From assembly GCF_038397775.1 (NCBI RefSeq), contig NZ_CP151650.1:4526001-4590000 (forward strand): a stretch of 64,000 nt of DNA, in the 5' to 3' direction. Both the position numbers and the translations under genes were made by a program. This DNA is from Pseudomonas sp. RC10 (GTDB lineage: Bacteria > Pseudomonadota > Gammaproteobacteria > Pseudomonadales > Pseudomonadaceae). The notes under the pieces were generated by a model, which was not told where the DNA came from, did no database searches, and saw nothing but the letters and a program-made list of their open reading frames with translations. Shown here piece by piece: positions 1 through 7,927 of the stretch. Position 1 is the first letter of the stretch. Each line of letters starts with the position of its first letter.

Positions 1-203
1 GAAAATCAGTGATTAATACCTCAATCAATTCACTTTACCCCCCCCTCCCCTCACATTAGCCTTGATCCCGCGTCCACATCGTTCATTGAATTAGCCCGTC
101 ACTTAGCGATAAATCATCGAACTAAGTCGCTAAAACTCGCGCGAACGAAAGGCCCTGCAATTAGGGAAGGGCGCACCGTCTTACTTTGAATAAGAGAACA
201 CGT
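1..203 (+). promoter_or_regulatory. upstream region of the phosphonopyruvate locus with an inverted repeat
   Basis: No gene is visible here. TTAGCGA at 103-109 is repeated in inverted orientation as TCGCTAA at 127-133, giving 7-base arms 17 bases apart, about 70-100 bases upstream of the first start codon. That geometry would suit a regulator such as the LysR protein encoded at 2643, but this is inference from position alone. A run of C residues lies near 39-55. Confidence 0.3.
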
Positions 204-1094
204 ATGAAACTTAATGTGGGCTTTATCGGCTACGGTGAAGTGGCTTCTCATTTTGCTCGACGCCTGGCGGAAAACGGATGCAGCGTTGTTGTGCATGATG
301 TATTGGCCGAACAGGAAGGCGGATTGGCAACACTGAAAGATCGAATAGGCTCAACGCCGGTGACGGTCATGGGGTTTGAGGCGTTGTTTAAACACTGTGA
401 CATTGTCTTATCGACCGTGGTGACGCAGGCCGCGCTGAACGTTGCGCAAAGAAGTGCACAGCAGTTGAGGCCAGGGCAGTACTACGTCGACTTGAACTCG
501 ACGTCGCCTTCGATCAAACAGGCCATCTTCAACATCATCCAGCCGTCCGCAGCCCTCTTTGTGGAGGGCGCGATATTAGGTGCACTGGGTGCAACGGGCG
601 CAGACACCAAGATTCTACTGGGGGGCGCGCAGGCCAGCGAACTCAGTGAACGCCTCAACGGTGCCGGTTTGAACACCCGGTTCTTCAGCCCGACACTGGG
701 CCAGGCGTCCACCTTCAAAATGTTGCGCAGTGTTTTTTCCAAGGGCATCGAGGCCATCCTCATCGAGACGATGCTGGCCGCGACCGAGTCCGGGGTTGAT
801 GAGGCGCTCTGGGCCGATATTGTCCACACCGTGACGCATACGCCGTTTGAAAAGACAGCGAGCAACTGGATCGTCAGTCATTTGAATGCGTGTGAACGCC
901 GCTACTTCGAGATGCAACAGGTGGTGGAAACGCTGGAGGAGTTGCACGTCACGCCCTGTGTCACGCAGGGAACGCTGGCGTTCTTCAAGCGCTCCACCGA
1001 TTTGCAACTCAGTCACCAGACCCGGGCGCAGCCGGTGGATGGCGTATCGCAGGCCATCAATGTAATGCGTACAGCGCTCAACAGTCATCGATAA
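204..1094 (+). CDS. NAD(P)-dependent oxidoreductase, 3-hydroxyisobutyrate/6-phosphogluconate dehydrogenase superfamily (DUF1932-like)
   Basis: This 296-residue protein has an N-terminal Rossmann fold (GFIGYGEVA near residues 6-14, a GxGxxx dinucleotide site) followed by an all-helical C-terminal domain. In the superfamily the catalytic lysine sits in a KxxxN motif; here the matching segment is FKMLRS, so the asparagine is replaced, as is usual in DUF1932-type members. The ATG at 204 follows AAGAGA at a good distance; an upstream TTG at 186 has no better ribosome site. It is first of a set with an OPA-type transporter 17 bases downstream, a LysR regulator and a phosphonopyruvate hydrolase, so it may reduce or oxidise a compound feeding that hydrolase. 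The substrate is unknown. Codon use is less GC-biased than in genes beyond 4.6 kb. Confidence 0.8.
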   Translation: MKLNVGFIGYGEVASHFARRLAENGCSVVVHDVLAEQEGGLATLKDRIGSTPVTVMGFEALFKHCDIVLSTVVTQAALNVAQRSAQQLRPGQYYVDLNSTSPSIKQAIFNIIQPSAALFVEGAILGALGATGADTKILLGGAQASELSERLNGAGLNTRFFSPTLGQASTFKMLRSVFSKGIEAILIETMLAATESGVDEALWADIVHTVTHTPFEKTASNWIVSHLNACERRYFEMQQVVETLEELHVTPCVTQGTLAFFKRSTDLQLSHQTRAQPVDGVSQAINVMRTALNSHR

Positions 1095-1111
1095 CACGTC
1101 GGGGCATTTAC

Positions 1112-2515
1112 ATGATCTCTCTATTACAAGAAAAACAACGCAGCGAACATGCTCAACACCGAGCGGGCGGTAGAACGTTTCTGAAATATGGCATCAGTGC
1201 GGTGGCCTCGTGCTTTCTCGCTTATATGTCCTATTACATTGTCCGCAACAACTTTGCTCTCTCGACGCCTTATCTGAAACAGCATCTAAGTTTGACGTCC
1301 ACACAAATCGGCTTGCTCAGCAGCGTCCTGCTGATTTCCTACGGACTCAGCAAAGGTTTCATGAGTGCGTTGGCCGATAAGGCCAGTCCCAGGAAATACC
1401 TTGCCGTGGGCCTTGCTTGCTGTGCATTGGTCAACCTTGCGTTCGTGTTTACCACGGGCCTGTGGGAGTTCGTCATCCTTCTGGCCTTACTTGGCCTGTT
1501 TCAGGGCACCGGGGCAGCACCGGCCTACATCACCATGGCGAACTGGTTTCCCAAAAGGTTGCGCGGACGCGTCGGGGCGCTCTGGAATATCTCGCACAAC
1601 ATCGGTGGAGGCATCGTGGCGCCGGTGATCACCGCTGGCATCGTTTTCTTCGGGGTCGGCGGCTGGCAGTACGCTGTCTATGTGTTGCCTGCCATGCTTG
1701 CCCTGGCGGTTGTCCCTCTGGTTCTGGTGCTTGGGAAGGACTCCCCACGCGCCGAAGGATTCACCCCTCTCGAAGAGGACCCTTCCGTTCACCCGGCACG
1801 TACGCCCTCGCCGGAAGATGAAGCGCATCCCGGCCGTGAATTGTCCACGTGGCAGATCTTCCGTCGGTACGTACTGCCGAACAAATCCGCCTGGTACACC
1901 GCGATGGTGGATGCCTGCGTGTATGTCATTCGTTTCGGCATGGTGTCCTGGATGCCGCTTTATCTGACGGAATACAAACACTTCTCCATGGCCGAAATGT
2001 CAGTCGCGTTCTTGCTGTTCGAATGGGCCGCGATTCCGTCCACGCTGCTGGCGGGCTGGATTTCCGACACGTTTTTCAAAGGCCAGCGCATGCCACTGGC
2101 GATCATCTCGACGCTGATGATCATCGTCTGCATCGTCGGCTACTGGAAAGCCACGAGCGTCGTATCGGTGGTCATCTTCACCGCGATGATCGGTTGTCTG
2201 ATCTACATCCCGCAGTTTCTGGCCAGCGTCCAAGGCATGGAAATCGTCCCGTCCTTCGCCGTGGGTTCAATGACCGGGCTTCGCGGCTTCATGAGCTACA
2301 TCGTCGGCGCAACCGCCGGTACGACGTTGATTGGCATCGCCGTCGACCGCATGGGCTGGGATGGCGGAATAATGGTGCTGTTCGGCGGGTCGCTGCTCTG
2401 CGTGCTGTTTTGCATTCTCGCGCACATTCAGGTGCTGAAGATGAATCGGCGTCAGGTGACGCCCGCGCCAACCGTCACCGACACGCCAACCCCCGTTTCG
2501 CGCACGACAGTATGA
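1112..2515 (+). CDS. MFS transporter of the organophosphate:phosphate antiporter (OPA/GlpT-UhpT) type
   Basis: The 467-residue protein has about twelve hydrophobic segments and a cytoplasmic loop near residues 205-235. The N-terminal stretch YMSYYIVRNNFALSTPYL and the following LLSSVLLISYGLSKG are characteristic of the OPA branch of the major facilitator superfamily (GlpT, UhpT, PgtP), which exchanges phosphorylated organic compounds for phosphate across the inner membrane. The start ATG is preceded by GGGG at about 7 bases. It lies 17 bases after the oxidoreductase gene, so the two are probably one transcript. Given the phosphonopyruvate hydrolase nearby, a C3 phosphonate such as phosphonopyruvate or a relative is a reasonable substrate guess, but glycerol-phosphate-like substrates cannot be excluded. 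Confidence 0.85.
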   Translation: MISLLQEKQRSEHAQHRAGGRTFLKYGISAVASCFLAYMSYYIVRNNFALSTPYLKQHLSLTSTQIGLLSSVLLISYGLSKGFMSALADKASPRKYLAVGLACCALVNLAFVFTTGLWEFVILLALLGLFQGTGAAPAYITMANWFPKRLRGRVGALWNISHNIGGGIVAPVITAGIVFFGVGGWQYAVYVLPAMLALAVVPLVLVLGKDSPRAEGFTPLEEDPSVHPARTPSPEDEAHPGRELSTWQIFRRYVLPNKSAWYTAMVDACVYVIRFGMVSWMPLYLTEYKHFSMAEMSVAFLLFEWAAIPSTLLAGWISDTFFKGQRMPLAIISTLMIIVCIVGYWKATSVVSVVIFTAMIGCLIYIPQFLASVQGMEIVPSFAVGSMTGLRGFMSYIVGATAGTTLIGIAVDRMGWDGGIMVLFGGSLLCVLFCILAHIQVLKMNRRQVTPAPTVTDTPTPVSRTTV

Positions 2516-2642
2516 CCTGCACATCCTTCGGGTCCGGAGGACGTTTGCTATGCTGCGGCGACCTGCAATGCGCCCTGTCATGACGTCGCAAGGATGCGTT
2601 ATCGGCGCCCATCATTGCTTTAATCCAGCGTGCGGAGGTGGC

Positions 2643-3527
2643 ATGTATTACTTGGGCGTGAGTGCATTTCTTGCCATCGTCAAAGAGCAAAGTCTGAGGG
2701 CGGCGGCGGACAGTATTCATGTTTCGCCGTCGGCCATCAGTTACCGCTTGAAAGAACTTGAACAGAAACTGGGCGTGACGTTGATCGAACGCCATAAGGG
2801 CGTCGACAGTATAAGGGTCACCGCCTCGGGAAAGGCGTTTTTGCCGCTGGCAGAACGCTTCCAGGACGTGCTGAACGATATCGACCGGTTTGGCGTCACG
2901 AACTTCAATCTTCATTTGAATATCAGTGCGCCAAACAGCATGAACATGTATTTGCTACCGCCCCTGTATTCAATGCTTTATCAGTGTGCGCCACGCATGA
3001 CCCTTCGCATTCACACGGAACATACCGAAGAGTCCGTTGAGTCGGTGTCCACGAAAGTCATGGATATCGCCTTTCTCGCACGCGAAGTTTCGGTGCCTTC
3101 CAATGTGCTGATGTCACCGTTCACGGAAGAAGGGTTTTGCCTGCTACGCCGTTCAGGACCTTCCCGTGAGGAACCAACGGAGGTCGATGTCGCTCAGCTC
3201 GATCCTGAAAAGGAAATCTTCTGGCGCTGGAGCAAGGATTTTCAGTTATGGCATGAGCGGACGTTGGGCAGCCTGCAGGTCAGGCGGGTACAGCTGGACA
3301 TGGCCAGTCTGATTCCTGACTTGCTGGTGGATGAGCAGCAATGGTCGATTGTCGTGAATTCGGTAGGCGAATGGGTCAGGAAAATCCGGCCCGATGAGTT
3401 CGTCGTCGAGCCGATCAAAGACGCGCCGCCCGCCCGCAAGTATTTCAAGATCACGCACAAACAACCTTCAGCAGAAGTCTGCGAAGGGCTGAGTATGGTC
3501 GAGAGATGCCTGACAACACTGTTCTGA
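2643..3527 (+). CDS. LysR-family transcriptional regulator
   Basis: This 294-residue protein carries an N-terminal winged helix-turn-helix (residues about 5-65, with SLRAAADSIHVSPSAISYRL matching the LysR recognition region) and a periplasmic-binding-like effector domain behind it. The ATG at 2643 follows a strong GGAGG at 2634-2638; an in-frame extension to 2550 lacks such a site and would place residues ahead of the usual start. It lies between the OPA transporter and the phosphonopyruvate hydrolase on the same strand. Phosphonoalanine-degrading Variovorax is known to use a LysR regulator beside its phosphonopyruvate hydrolase gene, so a role as local activator responding to a phosphonate is likely but unproven. 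Confidence 0.88.
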   Translation: MYYLGVSAFLAIVKEQSLRAAADSIHVSPSAISYRLKELEQKLGVTLIERHKGVDSIRVTASGKAFLPLAERFQDVLNDIDRFGVTNFNLHLNISAPNSMNMYLLPPLYSMLYQCAPRMTLRIHTEHTEESVESVSTKVMDIAFLAREVSVPSNVLMSPFTEEGFCLLRRSGPSREEPTEVDVAQLDPEKEIFWRWSKDFQLWHERTLGSLQVRRVQLDMASLIPDLLVDEQQWSIVVNSVGEWVRKIRPDEFVVEPIKDAPPARKYFKITHKQPSAEVCEGLSMVERCLTTLF

Positions 3528-3690
3528 AAACGCATGTTTGAAGCCGTCCTCTGAAACAGGACTGCCCGTTTTACTCACGCTGACCGATCGTTCCGCCGCC
3601 TCAGTCCCGAGCGCGGTGAGTGATGTCGCGTCAACACTGACTCTGTCCTCGTTATAAAGGGCAAGTTCCAACGCCACTTCAGGAGTTTAT

Positions 3691-4563
3691 ATGAGCAAGC
3701 ATCAACGCCTTCGCGCAGCCCTCGACAGCCGCGAGTTGTTCACGGCAATGGCGGCACACAATCCTCTGTCAGCGGTCCTGGCTGAAGAAGCGGGCTTTCA
3801 CGGTATTTGGGGCAGTGGCTTCGAACTGTCTGCCAGTTACGCGGTGCCTGACGCGAATATTCTATCCAGCGGAACGCACCTCGACATGATGCGCGCCATT
3901 GCCTCGGTCACGTCCATCCCGCTCATTGCAGACATCGACACAGGCTTCGGGAATGCCGTCAACGTCAGTTACGTCGTCCCCCTTTATGAGGCGGCGGGTG
4001 CCTCGGCGGTGGTCATGGAAGACAAGACATTTCCGAAAGACACCAGCCTGCGCGCTGATGGGCGGCAGGAACTGGTTCGTCTCGAAGAGTTTCAAGGCAA
4101 GATCGCCGCTGCGGTGCAGGCGAAGTCCGATAAGGACTTCGTCGTCATTGCACGCACTGAAAGCTTGATCGCAGGGCTGGGACAAGAGGAAGCGATTACC
4201 CGAGCCTTGGCATACGAAGCGGCGGGCGCCGATGCCATCCTCATTCACTCCAAGCAGCCGACGCCCGATGAAATCCTTCAATTCGTGAAGGCATGGTCGG
4301 GAACCGTGCCGCTGGTGCTCGTGCCCACCGCGTACCCTCAACTGACCGAGAAAGACATCGAAGCCTTGGGCAAGGTCGGGATCGTGATTTACGGCAATCA
4401 CGCGATCAGAGCGGCCGTGGGTGCGATGCGCACAACGTTCGCGCAAATCATCAAAGACCGCGGTATCCAGCACGTGGACCCGGATCTTCCCTCCGTGAAA
4501 GAGATCATCATGTTGCAAGGTGATGAACGCATGCGTGACATCGAGCGACGCTACCTGCGTTGA
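3691..4563 (+). CDS. phosphonopyruvate hydrolase (isocitrate lyase/PEP mutase superfamily)
   Basis: The 290-residue protein would cleave the C-P bond of 3-phosphonopyruvate to pyruvate and phosphate in the cytoplasm, with Mg2+. It shows the superfamily features: WGSGFE near 40-45, the metal-site DIDTGFGN at 81-88, and the gating loop EDKTFPKDTS at 110-119. The EDKxFPK signature separates PEP mutase and phosphonopyruvate hydrolase from methylisocitrate lyases. Residue 118 is threonine; in the hydrolases this position is threonine, while PEP mutases have asparagine, so hydrolase is the better call. AGGAG at 3681-3685 supports the ATG. Unlike the Variovorax phosphonoalanine operon, no aminotransferase gene is next to it; instead there are an oxidoreductase and an OPA-type transporter. 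Confidence 0.85.
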   Translation: MSKHQRLRAALDSRELFTAMAAHNPLSAVLAEEAGFHGIWGSGFELSASYAVPDANILSSGTHLDMMRAIASVTSIPLIADIDTGFGNAVNVSYVVPLYEAAGASAVVMEDKTFPKDTSLRADGRQELVRLEEFQGKIAAAVQAKSDKDFVVIARTESLIAGLGQEEAITRALAYEAAGADAILIHSKQPTPDEILQFVKAWSGTVPLVLVPTAYPQLTEKDIEALGKVGIVIYGNHAIRAAVGAMRTTFAQIIKDRGIQHVDPDLPSVKEIIMLQGDERMRDIERRYLR

Positions 4564-4797
4564 CGGGCGAAGCCGACGATTCGGGCTGGCGACATTGCGT
4601 GTGGCGGACGGGGCGCACCGAAGAGCCTCGTCTGCCTGCATCACGTTCAGGCTGATACGGTTTTCCCTAACCAGCGCTCACGAAAATCCTCGTTTCGTCC
4701 ACGACGGCACCGCTCCAGAATGCCGTCATGCGCCATCCACTCCGCCACGCTGCGGAGCGGTGAATGGCAGGTCAGGACGAAACAGGATGAACACACC

Positions 4798-5472
4798 ATG
4801 ACGTTTTCCATCGTTGGCCGTTGCGCCGACACCGGTCAACTGGGCATCGCCATCAGCTCGTCGAGCATTGCCGTGGGCGCCCGTTGCCCTTGGCTGCGGC
4901 CCGGCGTGGGCGCCGTGTCGACCCAGAACATCACCCTCCCCGCCCTTGGCGCGCTCGCACTCGATCAGATGGAAAACGGCCTGTCCTCTGAGCAGGCGGT
5001 GGCGCAGGCGCTGAGCCTTGATGAGTACCGCCAGTTTCGTCAGCTCACGGCCATCGACCACCTCGGTCGAACCGCGCATTTCAGCGGCAGCGAAACCCTC
5101 GGCACGCACCATGCGTTATCGGGAGAACAGTGCGTCGGCGCGGGCAATATGCTCGCGGACCGAGCGGTGATCGAGGCGCTGGTTCACGCTTTCGAAACCC
5201 ATGACGGCCTGCTCGCCGACCGGCTGATCGCCGCGATGCAAGCGGCCGTTGCAGCCGGGGGTGAAGCCGGTCCGGTGCATTCGGCGGCGCTGGTGGTGGT
5301 CGGCGATCACAGCTGGCCCATCGTCGATCTGCGCGTCGATTGGGCGGAGGAAGACCCCATCGGCACACTGGCAAACCTGTGGCGCGATTACCGCCCGCAG
5401 ATGCAGGATTACCTGACCCGCGCCCTCGACCCGACCAAGGCCCCCCGTTATGGTGTGCCGGGCGATGAATGA
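4798..5472 (+). CDS. DUF1028 family protein (Ntn-hydrolase-like fold)
   Basis: The 224-residue protein begins MTFSIVGRC, typical of DUF1028 proteins, which have an Ntn-hydrolase-like fold and are often found with amidohydrolases and deacetylases; the reaction is not established. Conserved family stretches include the segment around residues 15-45 (SSSSIAVGARCPW and GVGAVSTQN) and the late VDLRVDW. The ATG at 4798 is served by AGGA about 10 bases upstream. The gene is 27 bases ahead of an ArgE-like M20 deacetylase gene and the two are presumably co-transcribed, suggesting a shared role in cleaving an acylated or amidated amino compound. No signal peptide is visible. Confidence 0.82.
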   Translation: MTFSIVGRCADTGQLGIAISSSSIAVGARCPWLRPGVGAVSTQNITLPALGALALDQMENGLSSEQAVAQALSLDEYRQFRQLTAIDHLGRTAHFSGSETLGTHHALSGEQCVGAGNMLADRAVIEALVHAFETHDGLLADRLIAAMQAAVAAGGEAGPVHSAALVVVGDHSWPIVDLRVDWAEEDPIGTLANLWRDYRPQMQDYLTRALDPTKAPRYGVPGDE

Positions 5473-5499
5473 CGCGTCGATGAACGAAGGGTGCACAGC

Positions 5500-6648
5500 A
5501 TGAACAGCCGGGACCTGTTGGCCGCGCTGGTGGGGTTCGACACCACCAGCCGCGAATCGAACCTGCAATTGATCGAGTTCGTGCGGGACTATCTGGCCGG
5601 GTTCGACGTGCCCTGCGAGCTGATTTACAACGCGTCGCGCAGCAAGGCCAATCTGTTCGCAACGATTGGCCCTGCGGACCTGCCCGGTATTGTGCTGTCG
5701 GGCCACACCGACGTGGTGCCGGTGGACGGCCAACCTTGGACCGTCGCGCCATTCGAACTCAGCGAACACGACGGCAAGCTGTTCGGGCGCGGCACGGCGG
5801 ACATGAAAGGCTACATCGCTTGCGTGCTGGCGGCCGTGCCTGGTTTGCTGGCCGCGCCGCTGAAAATGCCGGTGCACATCGCGCTGTCCTATGACGAAGA
5901 AGTCGGCTGTCTCGGCGTGCGTTCGTTGCTGGCGGAACTGGAGCAACGTCCGGTCAAGCCGCTACTGTGCATCATCGGCGAACCCACCGAACTCAAGCCG
6001 GTGCTGGGCCACAAAGGCAAACTGGCCATGCGCTGCGACGTGCATGGCGCGGCCTGTCATTCGGCTTATGCGCCGCAGGGCGTGAACGCCATCGAATACG
6101 CCGCCGAACTGATCGGCGAATTGGGCCGCATCGGTTCGACCTTGCGCGCTCCAGAACTGCACGACGCACGCTTCGATCCGCCGTTCACCACGGTGCAGAC
6201 CGGCGTGATCAGCGGCGGCAAGGCCTTGAACATCGTGCCCGCCGATTGCCGCTTCGATTTCGAAGTGCGCGCCCTGCCCGCCCATGACCCGCTCGACGTC
6301 GCGCAGCGGTTGCAGGATTACGCCAAGGACCAGGTGCTGCCGCGCATGCAAGCGGTGCATCCGGGCAGCGACATCCGGTTCACCGAGCTGTCGGCCTATC
6401 CTGGTCTGGCGACCGATGCGAAGGGTCAGGCCGCGCAGTTGATCGCGCAATTCTGTGGCTCGGACGCGTTCACCACCGTGGCGTTCGGCACCGAGGGCGG
6501 GCTGTTCGACGCCATCGGCATTCCCACCGTCGTGTGCGGGCCGGGCAGCATGGATCAGGGGCACAAGCCAGACGAGTTCGTCAGCGTCGCGCAACTGGCG
6601 GCGTGCGATGCGATGCTGCGGCGGATCACCGAGACGTTGCAGGGCTGA
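5500..6648 (+). CDS. M20-family deacetylase, acetylornithine deacetylase (ArgE)-like
   Basis: The 382-residue protein is a zinc-dependent M20 peptidase-family amidohydrolase of the ArgE/DapE branch. The first metal histidine and aspartate are in SGHTDVVPVDG (near residue 70), the bridging region in GRGTADMKG (near 100), the catalytic acid in YDEEVGC, and later ligands in GEPTELKPVLGHKG and the closing GPGSMDQGHKPDEF. ArgE members convert N-acetylornithine to ornithine and acetate; Pseudomonas usually recycles acetyl groups by ArgJ, so this paralogue may act on another N-acyl amino acid. The ATG at 5500 is preferred over an in-frame GTG at 5491 because GAAGGG sits 8 bases before it. It follows DUF1028 and precedes a hydroxyacid dehydrogenase. 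Confidence 0.85.
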   Translation: MNSRDLLAALVGFDTTSRESNLQLIEFVRDYLAGFDVPCELIYNASRSKANLFATIGPADLPGIVLSGHTDVVPVDGQPWTVAPFELSEHDGKLFGRGTADMKGYIACVLAAVPGLLAAPLKMPVHIALSYDEEVGCLGVRSLLAELEQRPVKPLLCIIGEPTELKPVLGHKGKLAMRCDVHGAACHSAYAPQGVNAIEYAAELIGELGRIGSTLRAPELHDARFDPPFTTVQTGVISGGKALNIVPADCRFDFEVRALPAHDPLDVAQRLQDYAKDQVLPRMQAVHPGSDIRFTELSAYPGLATDAKGQAAQLIAQFCGSDAFTTVAFGTEGGLFDAIGIPTVVCGPGSMDQGHKPDEFVSVAQLAACDAMLRRITETLQG

Positions 6649-6718
6649 CCGCGTGCGTTGACCGGTCGAGGTGCTAGAGTGCGTGGCCTGCGGGCATCAC
6701 TTTCTGGAGGCACTTCGG

Positions 6719-7591
6719 ATGAAAATCGGTTTCTTGGGACTGGGCAACATGGGTCAGGCCGTCGCGGCCAATCTGTTGAAGGGCGGCCACGAACTGGTGG
6801 TCTGGAACCGCTCGCCAAAGGCCACTGAGCCATTGGTCGCACTGGGCGCCAAGGCGGCAACAGACCCGGCGCAGGCGTTCGCCGTTGACGTGGCGTTCAG
6901 CATCTTCGCCGACGACAAGGCGTTGCGGTCGGTGTTGCTGGATTCAGGGCTGCTGCAACAGCTCAAAGGGCCGCTGATCCACGTCAACATGGCGACCATT
7001 TCGGTGGAATTCGCCGATGAGCTGGCTGCACTGCACAAGGCTCAGGGTGTGGATTACATTGCGGCGCCGGTGTTGGGTCGGCCGAATGTGGCAGCGGCGG
7101 CGCAGCTCAATATCCTGGCTGCAGGGCCTGTACAGGCGCTTGCCAAGGTTCAGCCGCTGTTCGATTTGATCGGTCGTAAAACCTGGCCGCTTGGGGAGAA
7201 AGCGTCGGCCGCGAACGCGATGAAGCTGGCGGCCAACTTCATGATCGTGTCTGCGGTGCAGGCAGTCAGCGAAGCGGCGGTGCTGGTGACGCGGCATGGT
7301 CTGGCGTCGAAGGACTTCGTCGAGCTGATTTCCAACACCATCTTCCCCGGCCCAGTGTATGCGGGGTATGGCGGGTTGATCGGTGAGCGTCGGTATGAAC
7401 CGGCAGCGTTCAAGGCGGTGTTGGGGTTGAAGGACGTGGATTTGGTGCTGGCGGCGGCCCAGCAGGTGTCGGTTGAGATGCCGACCGCCGAGCGGGTCCG
7501 CGCCAATTTGCAGGACGCGGTGGATCACGGTCAGGGGGAGATGGATTTGGCAGTGTTGGCTGAAGTGGAAGAGCGGCGTAATCCGCGGTGA
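6719..7591 (+). CDS. NAD(P)-dependent beta-hydroxyacid dehydrogenase
   Basis: The 290-residue protein has the classical layout of the family: dinucleotide site GFLGLGNMGQAVAANLLKGGH at the N-terminus, a substrate-side segment HVNMATISVEFADELA near 85-100, and the catalytic MKLAANF (lysine and asparagine of KxxxN) near residue 170. All key residues are present, unlike the copy at 204. Members reduce or oxidise short beta-hydroxyacids or semialdehydes (3-hydroxyisobutyrate, tartronate semialdehyde, succinic semialdehyde); the substrate cannot be assigned. GGAGG at 6706-6710 fixes the ATG at 6719. It is 70 bases after the ArgE-like gene and may belong to the same transcript. REP repeats follow. 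Confidence 0.85.
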   Translation: MKIGFLGLGNMGQAVAANLLKGGHELVVWNRSPKATEPLVALGAKAATDPAQAFAVDVAFSIFADDKALRSVLLDSGLLQQLKGPLIHVNMATISVEFADELAALHKAQGVDYIAAPVLGRPNVAAAAQLNILAAGPVQALAKVQPLFDLIGRKTWPLGEKASAANAMKLAANFMIVSAVQAVSEAAVLVTRHGLASKDFVELISNTIFPGPVYAGYGGLIGERRYEPAAFKAVLGLKDVDLVLAAAQQVSVEMPTAERVRANLQDAVDHGQGEMDLAVLAEVEERRNPR

Positions 7592-7927
7592 TGGGATTGC
7601 GGTGGGTGTGAAAGGTCACAGCGATTCTGATTCTGGCCGAAGGCCGTAGATACTGGCTTGCCTGCGATATGCCGGGCACCGGCAGTAGAATCAACGCATG
7701 CGGTGTGTCTGGCGAAGCCGAGGGAGTCTGATTTTGCTGCCTCTTCGCGACAGATCGCGAGCAAGCTTGCTCCTACGGCCTCCGGCCAGAATCAAAAGCG
7801 TGAACCGTGCCTCAATCCGCTTCTGCCGAAGGCGTGGGAGCCAGCTTGCTCGCGATCGGCCCGGGGTCGCGCCCGACCGAAGCGGCAGCAAACCCTGAAT
7901 ACGCGGTGCCTGTGACAAAACGCCCGC
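7592..7927. repeat. gene-free stretch with three REP elements (BIME)
   Basis: This convergent intergenic region holds no gene. It contains a degenerate REP at about 7629-7668, an inverted full copy at about 7753-7793 (GCAAGCTTGCTCCTACGGCC) and a third copy at about 7811-7860. Each has the small GGCCGAAGGCC-type hairpin joined to a larger GAGC...GCTTGC arm, as in Pseudomonas REPs. Such clusters between convergent genes can act as transcript-end stabilisers or targets for insertion sequences. Confidence 0.75.

Noticed and set aside
186..203. Start of the first gene at TTG 186
   Set aside because: The ATG at 204 has a suitable AAGAGA upstream and fits the Rossmann-fold start.
3691..4563. PEP mutase or methylisocitrate lyase as identity
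   Set aside because: EDKxFPK excludes methylisocitrate lyase, and threonine at 118 is the hydrolase residue where PEP mutase has asparagine.
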